Shown here piece by piece: positions 26,288-35,051 of a DNA stretch of 64,000 nt. Position numbers and translations under genes: made by a program. Positions within the stretch are counted from its first letter, which is position 1. The number at the start of each line of letters is the position of its first letter. Below the pieces are notes generated by a model, which had not been told where the DNA came from, searched no databases, and was given only the letters and a program-made list of their open reading frames with translations. Origin of the DNA: Niabella sp. (lineage in GTDB: Bacteria; Bacteroidota; Bacteroidia; Chitinophagales; Chitinophagaceae); assembly GCA_017744715.1 (NCBI GenBank), contig JAGIAT010000002.1, positions 434,001 to 498,000 on the forward strand, written 5' to 3'.

Positions 26288-26836
26288 TCAGCCCTGATCA
26301 TACCGTTTAAACCCGATCTTATTCCTGGGTACCGGATTCCGCTGCCTTTCAATCAGTTCCTTTAAAACCACGAAAATATTTTCAATATCCCTGCTATTTG
26401 CCTTTACCTCTTTCTCCAGCTTTCCCAGTTGCATGAGTATTTCCTTATGCGTTAATCCATATTCCCGCATCTTTACAAAAACCCTGATGATCCTGAGGTT
26501 TACATCAATTGCCGTTTTACTGTTCAATATACAGGATAACATGGTTACGCCCTGCTCCGTAAAACAAAAAGGTGCATAACGCAGTCCCTTTTTATCAGCA
26601 GCGCTCAAGGTTGCATTTTCCCGCCATTTCTTAAATTCGGCAGCCGTCATAGCAAACATAAAATCTTTAGGAAAGCGGCCGGCATTCCGTTTTACTGCTT
26701 CTTTTAAACGCTTGGTTGCTACACCATACAATTCGGCCAGATCCCGGTCCAGCATCACCCGCTCCCTGCGGACAACGTATATACGGTTCAGGATCTTTTG
26801 TTCGGCAACAAGATGCTGCAAGGTAGTTTTTGCCAT
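26288..26836 (-). CDS. ORF6N-domain DNA-binding protein
   Basis: The 182-residue product carries an ORF6N domain (about residues 11-100), a DNA-binding module known from phage and plasmid proteins: ILNRIYVVRRERVMLDRDLA, LYGVATKRLKEAVKRNAGRFP and the APFCFTEQGVTMLSCILNS segment. Residues 100-150 form a helical, coiled-coil-like extension (HKEILMQLGKLEKEVKANSRD). There are no phage or plasmid genes around it. Instead the gene is bracketed by three copies of a GGAGG(T/A)CGCA palindrome. The function is unknown; it could be the protein that recognises those palindromes. Confidence 0.87.
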   Translation of the reverse strand: MAKTTLQHLVAEQKILNRIYVVRRERVMLDRDLAELYGVATKRLKEAVKRNAGRFPKDFMFAMTAAEFKKWRENATLSAADKKGLRYAPFCFTEQGVTMLSCILNSKTAIDVNLRIIRVFVKMREYGLTHKEILMQLGKLEKEVKANSRDIENIFVVLKELIERQRNPVPRNKIGFKRYDQG

Positions 26837-26867
26837 AGCTTCTGGTATTTAACATCGGTTCTGAATC

Positions 26868-26974
26868 TGGAGGACGCAGATTGCGTCCTCCAATCTTTTT
26901 ATGCGCCTTATAACGCTATTCTTGATCCCCGCTTCTTAATCCTTTCAAACCGGAGGTCGCAAATTGCGTCCTCC
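26868..26974. repeat. two palindromes, right of the ORF6N gene
   Basis: The first, 26868-26892, is TGGAGGACGCA / TGCGTCCTCCA around GAT. The second, 26952-26974, is GGAGGTCGCAA / TTGCGTCCTCC around A, with one mismatch. Both share the GGAGGnCGCA arm with the palindrome on the other side of the gene; the compensating change (T to A paired with A to T) in copy one shows the pairing is maintained. The rest of 26837-27290 shows no gene. Confidence 0.8.
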
Positions 26975-27290
26975 AATATTGCTTCTTATGATCTTATTCC
27001 TGATTTTCCTATTACACGGATCGCCCGCACCGGTATACGTCTTTATTTTTTTTCATAAGTTCATTATTACATTTACCGTCCTGATCATTGTGATGCTTTA
27101 CCTGTGCTTCATCGCATACGGGTGAATGTTTTTAAAAGGTGCTGTATAAAGATACAACATATTGTTTTTAGAACGGCGGTGGCGCCGGTGCCATCTATTA
27201 ACCCTCCCGGATCCATAAGATTACCGGCATTTTAAAGTCCGATGCATCTGCACAGCCTTCCTGCTGAACTATATATTAAAAATTAACTGT

Positions 27291-27298
27291 TATCTTTG
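27291..27298 (+). promoter_or_regulatory. -7 promoter element of the helicase gene
   Basis: The sequence TATCTTTG matches TAnnTTTG exactly. Transcription from here would start near 27303, about 30 bases before the TTG start of the helicase, which supports that start. No clear -33 element is present. Confidence 0.45.
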
Positions 27299-27333
27299 CA
27301 GTACCTATTAAAAACACCAAAAGCCGCAGCTCA

Positions 27334-29475
27334 TTGTCTGAAAAAATATACAATATCATAGAGTTCACGCAACGGAACGTTTTCTTAACCGGGAAAGCCG
27401 GCACAGGAAAAACAACCTTCCTGAACCATTTTATACGCACCACCATCAAGAACAGTGTGGTAGTGGCCCCTACCGGTATTGCAGCCATCAATGCAGGCGG
27501 TGTAACCATCCACTCCATGTTTGGATTGCCACTCACCACTTTTCTTCCTACAACAGATCCTGTAGACCGCAACGAAGCCATCAATATTCCGCAGCTGTTA
27601 CCGCATTTTAAATACCGGAAAGAAAAGCTGGATCTTTTAAGAGCACTGGAGATCCTGGTCATCGACGAGGTATCCATGCTCCGCGCCGATGTACTGGAAA
27701 TGATTGACCTGGCACTAAAAACGGCTAGACGTTCTGCCCTGGCTTTCGGGGGCGTGCAGTTGCTGTTGATCGGCGACCTGTATCAATTGCCGCCGGTGGT
27801 AAAACCGGCTTCAGAAAAATTGTTGTCGGCATTTTATCCTTCACCGTATTTTTTTGAATCGAAGGCCCTCAAGGCCACTCCTTTTGTAACCATCGAACTG
27901 ACGACGGTTTACCGCCAGAGCGACCCCGTTTTTATTTCCCTCCTCAATTCCATTCGTGAAGGCGAAACCAGCCGTATCGACTTTCCGTTACTGAACACCC
28001 GGTACCAACCCGGCTTTGAACCGCAGGACCGTTATGTATACCTGGTGTCACACAATCATATGGCAGATACGATTAATAGCCGGCAGCTCAGTGAGCTGGC
28101 CGGAACTGGTATTCCCTGCCCGGCCATCATCAATGGCGAGTTTAAAGAGCACCTCTATCCCAATGATCCCAACCTGTTGCTAAAGCCTGATGCGCAAGTG
28201 ATGTTTATCCGCAACGATACATCCGAATCAAAAAGATATTATAACGGGCGGCTTGCCCGGGTGTTACGCACAGAAGAAGACAAAATCGTAGTGATGCCTG
28301 AGGGCTCGGAAACGGAACTGGCGGTGGAACGGGAAGTATGGGAAAACAAAAAATATTACCTGGATGACAAAAAAGAGATCCAGGAAGAAGTGATTGGCAG
28401 CTATGAACAGTTTCCTTTCCGCTTGGCCTGGGCGGTTACCATTCACAAAAGCCAGGGGCTCACTTTTGATCATGTGATCATAGATGCCGGCGCCTCTTTT
28501 ACCAGCGGCCAGGTATATGTGGCCCTGAGCCGTTGCCGTACGCTGGAGGGGATTGTTTTAAAATCGCCCATCAGGCCCTCCAATATCTTCCGGGATGAAC
28601 GGATCGCCGATTTTCATGAAGCAACCGATGCCTCCGGAAAGATTGAACGGATATATGAAACGGAAAAACATGCGTTTGCTGTCAGCAAACTACTGCGTAC
28701 ACTGAACTGCGCTCCATTTTTAACGGTTATGGAAAACTGGATGCAGGCCGGCCGGGAAAAGCCGCTGCATGACGAAGAAGCATTTAACCGGATAACGGAA
28801 CTGATAAAAGGACATAGCCGGTCACTGGAAACTACCTTTATAAAGTTTGAAGGCTTTGTGCAACGCAAGATGCAGGAGCCGGCTGCAGACACCTGGGATA
28901 TTATTGCTGAAAAAGGTACAGGCGCTGTCAACTATTTTTTTGACCAGGTGCAGGAACAGATCTTTACCCCGTTAAAAGTATATTACCACAATACAAGAAA
29001 TCAGAAAGGCATAAAAAGCTATATCCGTACGGTGGAGCAATTCATAACTGAGCTGGAGGCTTACCTGCAGGGATTGAAAAATGCCAGCTTCCTGGAAAAG
29101 AAGTTGCTGGCCGCAGAAAAAAACATTGAAGCGACTGTAAAAGAAAAAGCCCAGCCCTCGCACCTGGTCAGCTACCACCTCCTGGAAGAAGGCAAAACAG
29201 CAGAAGAAATCGCAGATGCCCGGAACCTTGCGGTTAGTACAATTTACGGGCATTTTGCACGGGTAGCCCAGGTAGGTATATTGGATATTCAAAGGCTTTT
29301 TTCAGAGGAGCAGCTACGGGTATTTAACAAGGCATTTGAACCTGGTAAATGGGCCTCTGTTACGGCCGCCAAAGCCGCGCTTCCCGTTTTTGAATTTCAC
29401 GAGCTACGGGTATTGATCAATCATTTTACGTATTGGGCAGGCAAGGAAAAACAACCTGTAAAAACATCTTCCTGA
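27334..29475 (+). CDS. PIF1-like superfamily 1 helicase with C-terminal helix-turn-helix
   Basis: The 713-residue product is an ATP-dependent helicase. Walker A is FLTGKAGTGKTTF (residues 17-29), Walker B VIDEVSML (D111, E112), followed by LLIGDLYQLPPVV, and the C-terminal motor part has the PIF1/RecD-type FRLAWAVTIHKSQGLTFDHVIID and YVALSRCRTLEGIVL. Residues about 625-670 form an HTH module of the kind at the C terminus of RecQ-type proteins (LLEEGKTAEEIADARNLAVSTIYGH). The only workable start is TTG at 27334; an in-frame stop lies 51 bases upstream and the next Met is past Walker A. The role is likely genome maintenance, perhaps at G-quadruplexes; inferred. Confidence 0.85.
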   Translation: MSEKIYNIIEFTQRNVFLTGKAGTGKTTFLNHFIRTTIKNSVVVAPTGIAAINAGGVTIHSMFGLPLTTFLPTTDPVDRNEAINIPQLLPHFKYRKEKLDLLRALEILVIDEVSMLRADVLEMIDLALKTARRSALAFGGVQLLLIGDLYQLPPVVKPASEKLLSAFYPSPYFFESKALKATPFVTIELTTVYRQSDPVFISLLNSIREGETSRIDFPLLNTRYQPGFEPQDRYVYLVSHNHMADTINSRQLSELAGTGIPCPAIINGEFKEHLYPNDPNLLLKPDAQVMFIRNDTSESKRYYNGRLARVLRTEEDKIVVMPEGSETELAVEREVWENKKYYLDDKKEIQEEVIGSYEQFPFRLAWAVTIHKSQGLTFDHVIIDAGASFTSGQVYVALSRCRTLEGIVLKSPIRPSNIFRDERIADFHEATDASGKIERIYETEKHAFAVSKLLRTLNCAPFLTVMENWMQAGREKPLHDEEAFNRITELIKGHSRSLETTFIKFEGFVQRKMQEPAADTWDIIAEKGTGAVNYFFDQVQEQIFTPLKVYYHNTRNQKGIKSYIRTVEQFITELEAYLQGLKNASFLEKKLLAAEKNIEATVKEKAQPSHLVSYHLLEEGKTAEEIADARNLAVSTIYGHFARVAQVGILDIQRLFSEEQLRVFNKAFEPGKWASVTAAKAALPVFEFHELRVLINHFTYWAGKEKQPVKTSS

Positions 29476-29681
29476 TAAAGTGCTGATCGGCCAGGTACCT
29501 TGCCAACAACTTTCCCGGCCCAAAATGCTTCGTTAACGCTAACATATTTGTGGCATGATCGTTCTATGAAAATAACCTGGATTTCAGGTGCTTCAATCGC
29601 CCCTTTAGCACTGTGCCCCTCCCCGGAATTAGCGGTGTTTTTTCGTCTTCTAAAATCGTAACTTTAAGAAAACTTCTACCA

Positions 29682-30221
29682 ATGCCTATAAAAACAGGAG
29701 CCCTTATCCCGATCCTGCTGCTGTTTTTTCTTGCTGCAGGCGCACAAAAAAAACAGATAACAGAATTTACAAAAGGGCGCATTTTATTGGTGAAACTCAA
29801 CAACGGCCTTACCACCGGTTTTGGCGCCCATACGCCCGATTTGTACACCGGGGGACTGGCATTGACCCCGCAGGTTACGGTAGTGCCTAACCGGCTGCGA
29901 CTGGGCGCCAATGGCGGTATTGTTTATAACAACAAGCAGATCTCCGGTTTATTTGGCCCGGTAGCAGCCTTAAAATTAACAGACCTGCGTACCAATAAAC
30001 CGATGGCACTGGCCTTTGGAAACCTGCAGCTGCTTGCAGAAGCAAACTGGGGTACCCACCAGCAGCGAATGGCCGGCGGTGGTATCGGGCTGGAGTTATT
30101 GCAAAAGATCCAGCTGGGCGTTACCGCACAGCGGGATTATCATTTGAACCAGTGGTGGTTTCAGTCCTTTATCGGCTACCAGTTTAATAAGACCAAAAAG
30201 ATTAAACCACAGTTCGAATAA
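29682..30221 (+). CDS. exported protein of unknown function, likely small beta-barrel
   Basis: I recognise no named family. From ATG 29682 the product has 179 residues with a clear signal peptide (hydrophobic LIPILLLFFLAAGAQ). The mature part alternates polar and non-polar residues in short strands (LRLGANGGIVYN, GPVAALKLTDL, LALAFGNLQLLAEANW, GGGIGLELLQKIQLG) and closes on an aromatic strand (WWFQSFIGYQF), all of which suits a small outer-membrane barrel. The ORF can be read from 29613, but that would put 23 residues ahead of the signal peptide. It ends 8 bases before a patatin gene and is probably co-transcribed with it. Confidence 0.65.
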   Translation: MPIKTGALIPILLLFFLAAGAQKKQITEFTKGRILLVKLNNGLTTGFGAHTPDLYTGGLALTPQVTVVPNRLRLGANGGIVYNNKQISGLFGPVAALKLTDLRTNKPMALAFGNLQLLAEANWGTHQQRMAGGGIGLELLQKIQLGVTAQRDYHLNQWWFQSFIGYQFNKTKKIKPQFE

Positions 30222-30229
30222 AAAAGATC

Positions 30230-31273
30230 ATGAAAAAAGCGCTCATCATCAGCGGTGGCGGCTCCAAAGGCGCCTTTGCAGTAGGTGTTGTAAAAGACCT
30301 GGAAACAACCTACCGGCTGACCTTTGATACCGTAGTAGGAACCAGTACCGGGGCCCTGATTGCTCCGCTTGCGGCCCTCCATCAGCTGGACGTACTGGAA
30401 AATTTATATACCAGCGTTACCACCGGCGACCTGCTGGAAGCGCAGAACCTGGGTGCCAGCATCTGGAACGGCAACGCGCTGTACACAGCCAATGGTCTTG
30501 GTGCCAAGGTACGCCAGATTTATACCGATGCCTTTTATAACCAGCTGCTGGCATCCGGTGCAAAAGTATACCTCACTACTACCTGTTTGCAAAGCCAGGA
30601 ACTGGTGGTATACACTACGGATCCAGCTCCCGTTGCCGGCACCTATTACCGTACTGAAAAAATAAAAAGTGCCGAGCAGTTTCGCCGGGCCGTAATGGCT
30701 TCGGCAAGTCAGCCGGTATTTATGCCACCGGTACGGATCAATAAAGACCTTCCGGGTACGATCCATCCGGGGTTTCAATATGTAGATGGGGGAACACGTG
30801 AGTACGCCGGCATCGGCATCGCCCTGGAAGCCGGTGCCGATGAGCTGTTCACCATACTGCTTTCGGCCCGGAACAACGTGCCTGATCAAAGCAGCTATAA
30901 CGACCTGCTGGCGATCCTCCTTCAAACCGTTGCCGTTTTTATAACCGATGTAGCAGACAATGATCTGTTTGCTTCCCGGCAGTATATTCATTTTATTAAC
31001 TATATCAACCAGGTAAAAGCGGCCATGAAAGCAGACGGAATTTCCGATGCCGCGCTGGATCGTTATTTTGGCAGTACCAACCCGGATTACCAGAACCTGA
31101 TTAACCGGTCTCCGGTAAAATTACATATCATACAACCGGATGCCGCGCTGGACGGAGGCCCGGGCGGACTGGTATTTGATCCCGTTAAAATGCAACAGAT
31201 GGTTCAGCTGGGCAAAACAGCCCTTCAACAGTATGTAGCCCATTTAAGGCCGGGAGAAACGGACTGGGCATAA
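30230..31273 (+). CDS. patatin-like phospholipase
   Basis: Patatins are Ser/Asp lipid acyl hydrolases. The 347-residue product has the oxyanion motif SGGGSKGAF (8-16), nucleophile S39 in GTSTG, and catalytic D186 in YVDGGTREY. The C-terminal third (about 230-347) is family-specific and helical. No signal peptide or membrane segment is present, so it is probably cytoplasmic, although the preceding gene encodes an exported barrel-like protein 8 bases upstream. A functional link between the two is suggested by the spacing alone. Confidence 0.9.
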   Translation: MKKALIISGGGSKGAFAVGVVKDLETTYRLTFDTVVGTSTGALIAPLAALHQLDVLENLYTSVTTGDLLEAQNLGASIWNGNALYTANGLGAKVRQIYTDAFYNQLLASGAKVYLTTTCLQSQELVVYTTDPAPVAGTYYRTEKIKSAEQFRRAVMASASQPVFMPPVRINKDLPGTIHPGFQYVDGGTREYAGIGIALEAGADELFTILLSARNNVPDQSSYNDLLAILLQTVAVFITDVADNDLFASRQYIHFINYINQVKAAMKADGISDAALDRYFGSTNPDYQNLINRSPVKLHIIQPDAALDGGPGGLVFDPVKMQQMVQLGKTALQQYVAHLRPGETDWA

Positions 31274-31274
31274 T

Positions 31275-31328
31275 AATACCCGCAGATATTGCAGACCTGT
31301 TCGTTGATCCGCCCCATTTGCGGGTATT
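31275..31328. terminator. long-loop inverted repeat between convergent genes
   Basis: AATACCCGCA (31275-31284) and TGCGGGTATT (31319-31328) pair perfectly over 10 bp with a 34-base loop. It lies immediately past the patatin stop and 39 bases past the osmC stop, the place for a bidirectional terminator. The long loop and lack of a T-run keep this tentative. Confidence 0.4.
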
Positions 31329-31367
31329 TATTCATAGCCTTGTTAAGGGCAGATTTACACACCGGTA

Positions 31368-31784
31368 TTATCCTACAAGCGTAGCCGCGGATGTGATCCT
31401 GGTATTCAGCAATTTGCTGATCGGGCAATTAGCCTCTGCATCCTTAATAGCCGCGTCGAACTTTTCCTGGTCGATACCCGGTACAGCAGCCTGTACATCC
31501 AGGTGGCTTTCGGTTACTGCACCATTTTCAAACGTAACCGTACATTTTGTGTCGATATTGGTAGCCGTAAAGCCCGCTTCATTCAGCACAAAGCTCAGCT
31601 TCATGGTAAAACAACCGGCATGAGCCGCTGCTACCAGCTCTTCGGGATTGGTACCTGGATTACCTTCTTCGAACCGGGTTTTGAAAGAATAGGGGGTATC
31701 ATTTAACACACCGGATTGTGTGGACGTTTTTCCGGTTCCTTCTTTTCCCGTTCCCTGCCAGTTGGCTGTTGCAAAACGTTTCAT
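31368..31784 (-). CDS. osmC: OsmC family peroxiredoxin
   Basis: OsmC/Ohr proteins reduce organic hydroperoxides with two cysteines. The 138-residue product has them at C58 (AAAHAGCFTM) and C120 (AEANCPISK), and the start MKRFATANWQGTGKEGTG and NPEELVAAAHAGCF match OsmC rather than Ohr. It follows scpA by 20 bases on the same strand, so it may be read from the scpA promoter. Length is normal. Confidence 0.9.
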   Translation of the reverse strand: MKRFATANWQGTGKEGTGKTSTQSGVLNDTPYSFKTRFEEGNPGTNPEELVAAAHAGCFTMKLSFVLNEAGFTATNIDTKCTVTFENGAVTESHLDVQAAVPGIDQEKFDAAIKDAEANCPISKLLNTRITSAATLVG

Positions 31785-31804
31785 GAGTTTTTTATTTTTA
31801 TTGG

Positions 31805-32593
31805 TTATGAGAATGTAGGTTCGATGGTCGTCATGGTTTCTTCACGGTCTTCCGGTGCTACATATTCCAGGATAAAATTATTCTTTCCCTCCCCGATCAT
31901 GATCTTCAGAAAACTCTGCTGTACCAGCTCCAGCACCGACAGGAAAAGAAAAATAGCATGTACACGGGTTTGCGCATGATTAAACAATTTTTCAAAAGAG
32001 AGGGTCTTGGCGCGTTGTGCTTCTTCCATTACCTGGCTCCGGCTGTTTTCCATGGTATAATTATACCGCACCACAGTATGCACCGGTGTATTAACTTTAT
32101 CCGAATAGCGTTGCATGGCCCGTTCAAACGCCTTCATCAGCTTGAACATCGTAATGGCATGGATCTCCGTGCCTTCCCCGGCTTCCTCGCCGATCACCGA
32201 TAATTCTTTTTGAATATTGCCCCGCTTTACCATCAGCATCCGCATTGCCTCCAGTTCGGCCATTTGCGCCGATGCTTCTTTAAAGCGTTTATACTCCAGA
32301 ATCTTATTAACCAGTTCCTCACGCGGATCGATCTCGTTACCCTGGGCGTCCAGCTCCTTACGCGGAATCAGCATTTTTGCCTTGATGCGCATCAGTGTGG
32401 ATACGAACAAAATAAACTCGCTGGACAGTTCAATATTCAATGCATCCTGCTCTTTGATATACGCCAGGAAATCATTGGTGATCTTGGTGATGGGAATATT
32501 GTAAATATCCAGCTCATCCCGTTCAATAAAAAACAGCAGAAGGTCAAACGGTCCTTCAAATTGAGAGAGTTTTATCTGATACGTTGCGCTCAC
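31805..32593 (-). CDS. scpA: segregation and condensation protein A
   Basis: ScpA is the kleisin that bridges the Smc dimer and ScpB in chromosome condensation. The 262-residue product opens YQIKLSQFEGPFDLLLFFIERDELDIYNIPI, the standard ScpA N terminus, and continues with FILFVSTLMRIKAKMLIPR. The C-terminal winged helix (about 200-250) reads AIFLFLSVLELVQQSFLKI. The start codon is GTG at 32593; an in-frame stop immediately precedes it, so no ATG alternative exists. A -7 promoter element TACATTTG lies at 32622-32629 on the minus strand. scpB is not in the window. Confidence 0.95.
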   Translation of the reverse strand: MSATYQIKLSQFEGPFDLLLFFIERDELDIYNIPITKITNDFLAYIKEQDALNIELSSEFILFVSTLMRIKAKMLIPRKELDAQGNEIDPREELVNKILEYKRFKEASAQMAELEAMRMLMVKRGNIQKELSVIGEEAGEGTEIHAITMFKLMKAFERAMQRYSDKVNTPVHTVVRYNYTMENSRSQVMEEAQRAKTLSFEKLFNHAQTRVHAIFLFLSVLELVQQSFLKIMIGEGKNNFILEYVAPEDREETMTTIEPTFS

Positions 32594-32621
32594 TTAAAAA
32601 TATTGAATCTGTAAAAGAAGA

Positions 32622-32629
32622 CAAATGTA
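32622..32629 (-). promoter_or_regulatory. -7 promoter element of scpA
   Basis: The minus strand reads TACATTTG, an exact TAnnTTTG match, 28 bases before the GTG start. It lies between the mscL terminator and scpA, consistent with a separate transcription unit. No clear -33 element is seen. Confidence 0.45.
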
Positions 32630-32651
32630 ACAAATAAGGGCCTGACACTAA

Positions 32652-32679
32652 AAAACGCCCTGCTTCAGCAAGGCGTTTT
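32652..32679 (-). terminator. intrinsic terminator of mscL
   Basis: AAAACGCC (32652-32659) pairs with GGCGTTTT (32672-32679), with TGC/GCA continuing inside around a TTCA loop. On the minus strand this is a GC stem with a T-rich end 20 bases past the mscL stop. Confidence 0.75.
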
Positions 32680-32699
32680 GTGAATAAATTGGGCAGATT

Positions 32700-33125
32700 T
32701 TATCGTTTTTTCAGCTCATCACGGATCTCTATCAGCAGCTGGTCGGTTGAAGAGGGTCCTTCTGCCGGCGGCGGCGGTGTTTCCTTCTTCATTTTATTCA
32801 TGGCTTTTACCATCCAGAATATTACCAGCGCCAGTAACAGAAAATTAATGGCAATTGTAATAAAATTACCATAAGCAAAAATCGACGTGTCAGCAATCTT
32901 GCGGGCCTCTTCCAGCTTGGTTCCCGGAGGAACATTGCCTTTTAGCACCAGGTAAAGACTGCTGAAATCCGGCTTGCCAATGATGGCGCCTACAATCGGC
33001 ATAATGAGGTCATCAATAACGCTGGTAACAATTTTGCCAAAGGCACCACCAATGATCACACCCACTGCCAGGTCAATAGCATTGCCTTTTACAGCAAACT
33101 CTTTAAATTCTTTGAGCATTCCCAT
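32700..33125 (-). CDS. mscL: large-conductance mechanosensitive channel
   Basis: MscL opens under membrane tension to release solutes during hypo-osmotic shock. The 141-residue product has the N-terminal helix [31 protein letters not shown] with the TM1 gate, a periplasmic loop, TM2 at about 84-104 ([21 protein letters not shown]) and a C-terminal cytoplasmic bundle. Pro-rich linker [13 protein letters not shown] precedes the final helix. It follows frr by 69 bases on the same strand and ends in its own terminator. Confidence 0.96.
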   Translation of the reverse strand: MGMLKEFKEFAVKGNAIDLAVGVIIGGAFGKIVTSVIDDLIMPIVGAIIGKPDFSSLYLVLKGNVPPGTKLEEARKIADTSIFAYGNFITIAINFLLLALVIFWMVKAMNKMKKETPPPPAEGPSSTDQLLIEIRDELKKR

Positions 33126-33194
33126 GTGTCTGAATTTTTAAGTTTTATAAATAGTGATTCGAATTACTGAGATGCGTTGGTGCAATGCTGCCCC

Positions 33195-33758
33195 TTAAAC
33201 AGCCATGATTTCCTTTTCCTTTACGGCAAGGTATTTTTCAATAAGTGCAATGTATTTATCGGTAAGTTGCTGGGCGGTGGCTTCTGCATCTTTTACGCCA
33301 TCTTCGCTCAGCCCTTCTTTCTGCAGTTTTTTTACGCCCTCGATCACTTCCCGGCGTGCGCTTCGCACCCCTACTTTGGAGTTTTCTCCTTCCGCATAGC
33401 TTCGCTTTACCAATTCCTTTCTGCGTTCTTCCGTAAGCGGCGGCAAAAACAGGCGGATATTGATACCATCATTCTGCGGATTGATCCCGATATTCGCCGC
33501 AATGATTGCCCGCTCAATAGGCTGCAGCATATTTTTTTCCCAGGGTTGAATATTGAGTGTGCGGGCATCCAGCACCGTAATGTTCCCAACCTGGTTAATA
33601 GGCATTGCAGATCCGTAATAGTCTACATAAATCCCATCCAGTATCTGCGGGGTCGCTTTTCCGGCCCTGATTTTGGCCAGTTCTGTTTCCAGGTGCGCGA
33701 TGGCTTTCTTCATACCCTCCTCCGATGATTCAATTAGCTTACTTACTTGTTCCTGCAT
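33195..33758 (-). CDS. frr: ribosome recycling factor
   Basis: RRF, with EF-G, splits post-termination ribosomes. The 187-residue product has the two-domain L shape signatures: MKKAIAHLETELAKIRAGKA in helix 1, GSAMPINQVGNITVLDARTLNIQPW in the beta domain, and LPPLTEERRKELVKRSYAEGENSKVGVRS in helix 2. Its usual upstream partner pyrH is absent. A -7 element TAGATTTG lies at 33782-33789 (minus strand), 23 bases before the start, so it is probably transcribed independently. Confidence 0.97.
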   Translation of the reverse strand: MQEQVSKLIESSEEGMKKAIAHLETELAKIRAGKATPQILDGIYVDYYGSAMPINQVGNITVLDARTLNIQPWEKNMLQPIERAIIAANIGINPQNDGINIRLFLPPLTEERRKELVKRSYAEGENSKVGVRSARREVIEGVKKLQKEGLSEDGVKDAEATAQQLTDKYIALIEKYLAVKEKEIMAV

Positions 33759-33781
33759 AAAATCAAAAAATTTTAAGATTG

Positions 33782-33789
33782 CAAATCTA
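33782..33789 (-). promoter_or_regulatory. -7 promoter element of frr
   Basis: The minus strand reads TAGATTTG, an exact TAnnTTTG match, 23 bases upstream of the frr start and downstream of the WecA-type gene. No convincing -33 element. Confidence 0.45.
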
Positions 33790-33845
33790 ATGAATTGGAA
33801 CTGAAACTATGGAGTACAGGGTTGAAATGCAGAAATTACCTATTA

Positions 33846-35000
33846 CTAATGAACGCGGTTCTGAACTTTTTCCTTGGTTTGCAGGTTGATCACTTTAGAT
33901 TGGGAAGGTGCGCTAAGCCGCTCTTTATTGGCCTGGTTCACCACATATCTCCGGTGGATAACGAGCTTTCTTTTGGGTAGTGTATAGTAAAGGATCGCCA
34001 GCGCGATAAAGGAGGTTCCAAACAGGGCCAGGATCAGGGCGGTATTGCCAAAACCACGGCTTAAATAGGTAACAAGGATCAGGGAGATGTTGGCCATCAC
34101 ACAGATCAGCGTTACGGTTGAATGTCCAAGACCGCGGTCCAGCAACAGGTGGTGCACATGATTCCGGTCTGGCGAAAAGGGCGACCGCCCCCGCAGGATC
34201 CGGTTTCCGAAAACACGGATGGTATCTACCAGTGGCACAATCAGCACCGAAACGCCTACCGCCACCGCCGATGCAATCGGAAGCGCCGCACCCGGCTGGC
34301 TGGCCACATGGATAAACTTCAGCACCAGTATGGAAACCACCATTCCTACCAGCAAGGATCCGGAGTCGCCCAAAAAGATCTTTGCCGGGTGATAATTAAA
34401 GATAAGAAAGGCCATTAATGCAGCCGAAAGTGCAAAGGAGAAGGCCGCATAAGGATACATTTTGGCCAGCAGGAAATAGGTTCCGAAAAGCAGGGTGGCC
34501 ATCAGCCCCAAACTGCCGGACAACCCATCGATACCATCAATTAAATTATAGGCATTGATGATGAGGATGATGGTGAAATAGGTTAATGGAACACCGTACA
34601 TGGGGTCCAGGGTTTCCATCCCAAAAACGCCATGCATACTTTCAAGACGCACACCCCCCAGGTGGATAATGATAGCCGCTGCAATGATCTGTGCCACAAA
34701 CTTTTTTGTAGCAGACAATGCAATGATATCATCTTTAAGCCCAATAAAGAAGGTAAGTGTGGCCGCAGCCAGGAAATAACGCATTTCCGGAGCATTGGAA
34801 AAATTAATGCACAGGAGCCCCGCAAAAAGAAAACCGACAAAAACACCCACCCCGCCTAAAGAGGCAATTGCATGTGTGTGGAGTTTACGTTCATCCGGTA
34901 TATCATACAGTTTCTTCTTGTCAGCAATGAGCATTACAACCGGAATTGCGAGAAACGCGACTATAAAAGCTATTATAGCTGTTACCAGAATTTCTAGCAT
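33846..35000 (-). CDS. WecA/TagO/MraY-type undecaprenyl-phosphate sugar-1-phosphate transferase
   Basis: These enzymes start polysaccharide synthesis by moving a UDP-sugar phosphate onto undecaprenyl phosphate. From ATG 35000 the product has 384 residues and about ten membrane segments. Family motifs are PDERKLHTHAIASLGGVGVF near the N terminus, the Asp-rich NAYNLIDGIDGLSGSLG, FLGDSGSLLVGM, and the nucleotide-sugar loop FSPDRNHVHHLLLDRGLGH. A longer reading to 35126 adds 42 residues, but the promoter at 35021-35051 lies inside that extension, so the short start is right. The HIHH-type loop points to HexNAc transferases (WecA/TagO) rather than MraY. Confidence 0.9.
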   Translation of the reverse strand: MLEILVTAIIAFIVAFLAIPVVMLIADKKKLYDIPDERKLHTHAIASLGGVGVFVGFLFAGLLCINFSNAPEMRYFLAAATLTFFIGLKDDIIALSATKKFVAQIIAAAIIIHLGGVRLESMHGVFGMETLDPMYGVPLTYFTIILIINAYNLIDGIDGLSGSLGLMATLLFGTYFLLAKMYPYAAFSFALSAALMAFLIFNYHPAKIFLGDSGSLLVGMVVSILVLKFIHVASQPGAALPIASAVAVGVSVLIVPLVDTIRVFGNRILRGRSPFSPDRNHVHHLLLDRGLGHSTVTLICVMANISLILVTYLSRGFGNTALILALFGTSFIALAILYYTLPKRKLVIHRRYVVNQANKERLSAPSQSKVINLQTKEKVQNRVH

Positions 35001-35020
35001 TAAAATAAGGTTTACGACAG

Positions 35021-35051
35021 CAAAAGTAAGCTTTATAACCAAGATAGCAAT
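35021..35051 (-). promoter_or_regulatory. promoter of the WecA-type gene
   Basis: On the minus strand a -33 element ATTG (35048-35051) is followed after 19 bases by the -7 element TACTTTTG (35021-35028). Transcription would start near 35016, giving a 16-base leader to ATG 35000. For the divergent transketolase gene a weaker CACTTTTG (about 35137-35144) precedes ATG 35164. Confidence 0.65.

Noticed and set aside
26288..26836. Prophage remnant based on the ORF6N domain
   Set aside because: No other phage, integrase or structural genes in the flanks; the domain also occurs in chromosomal genes.
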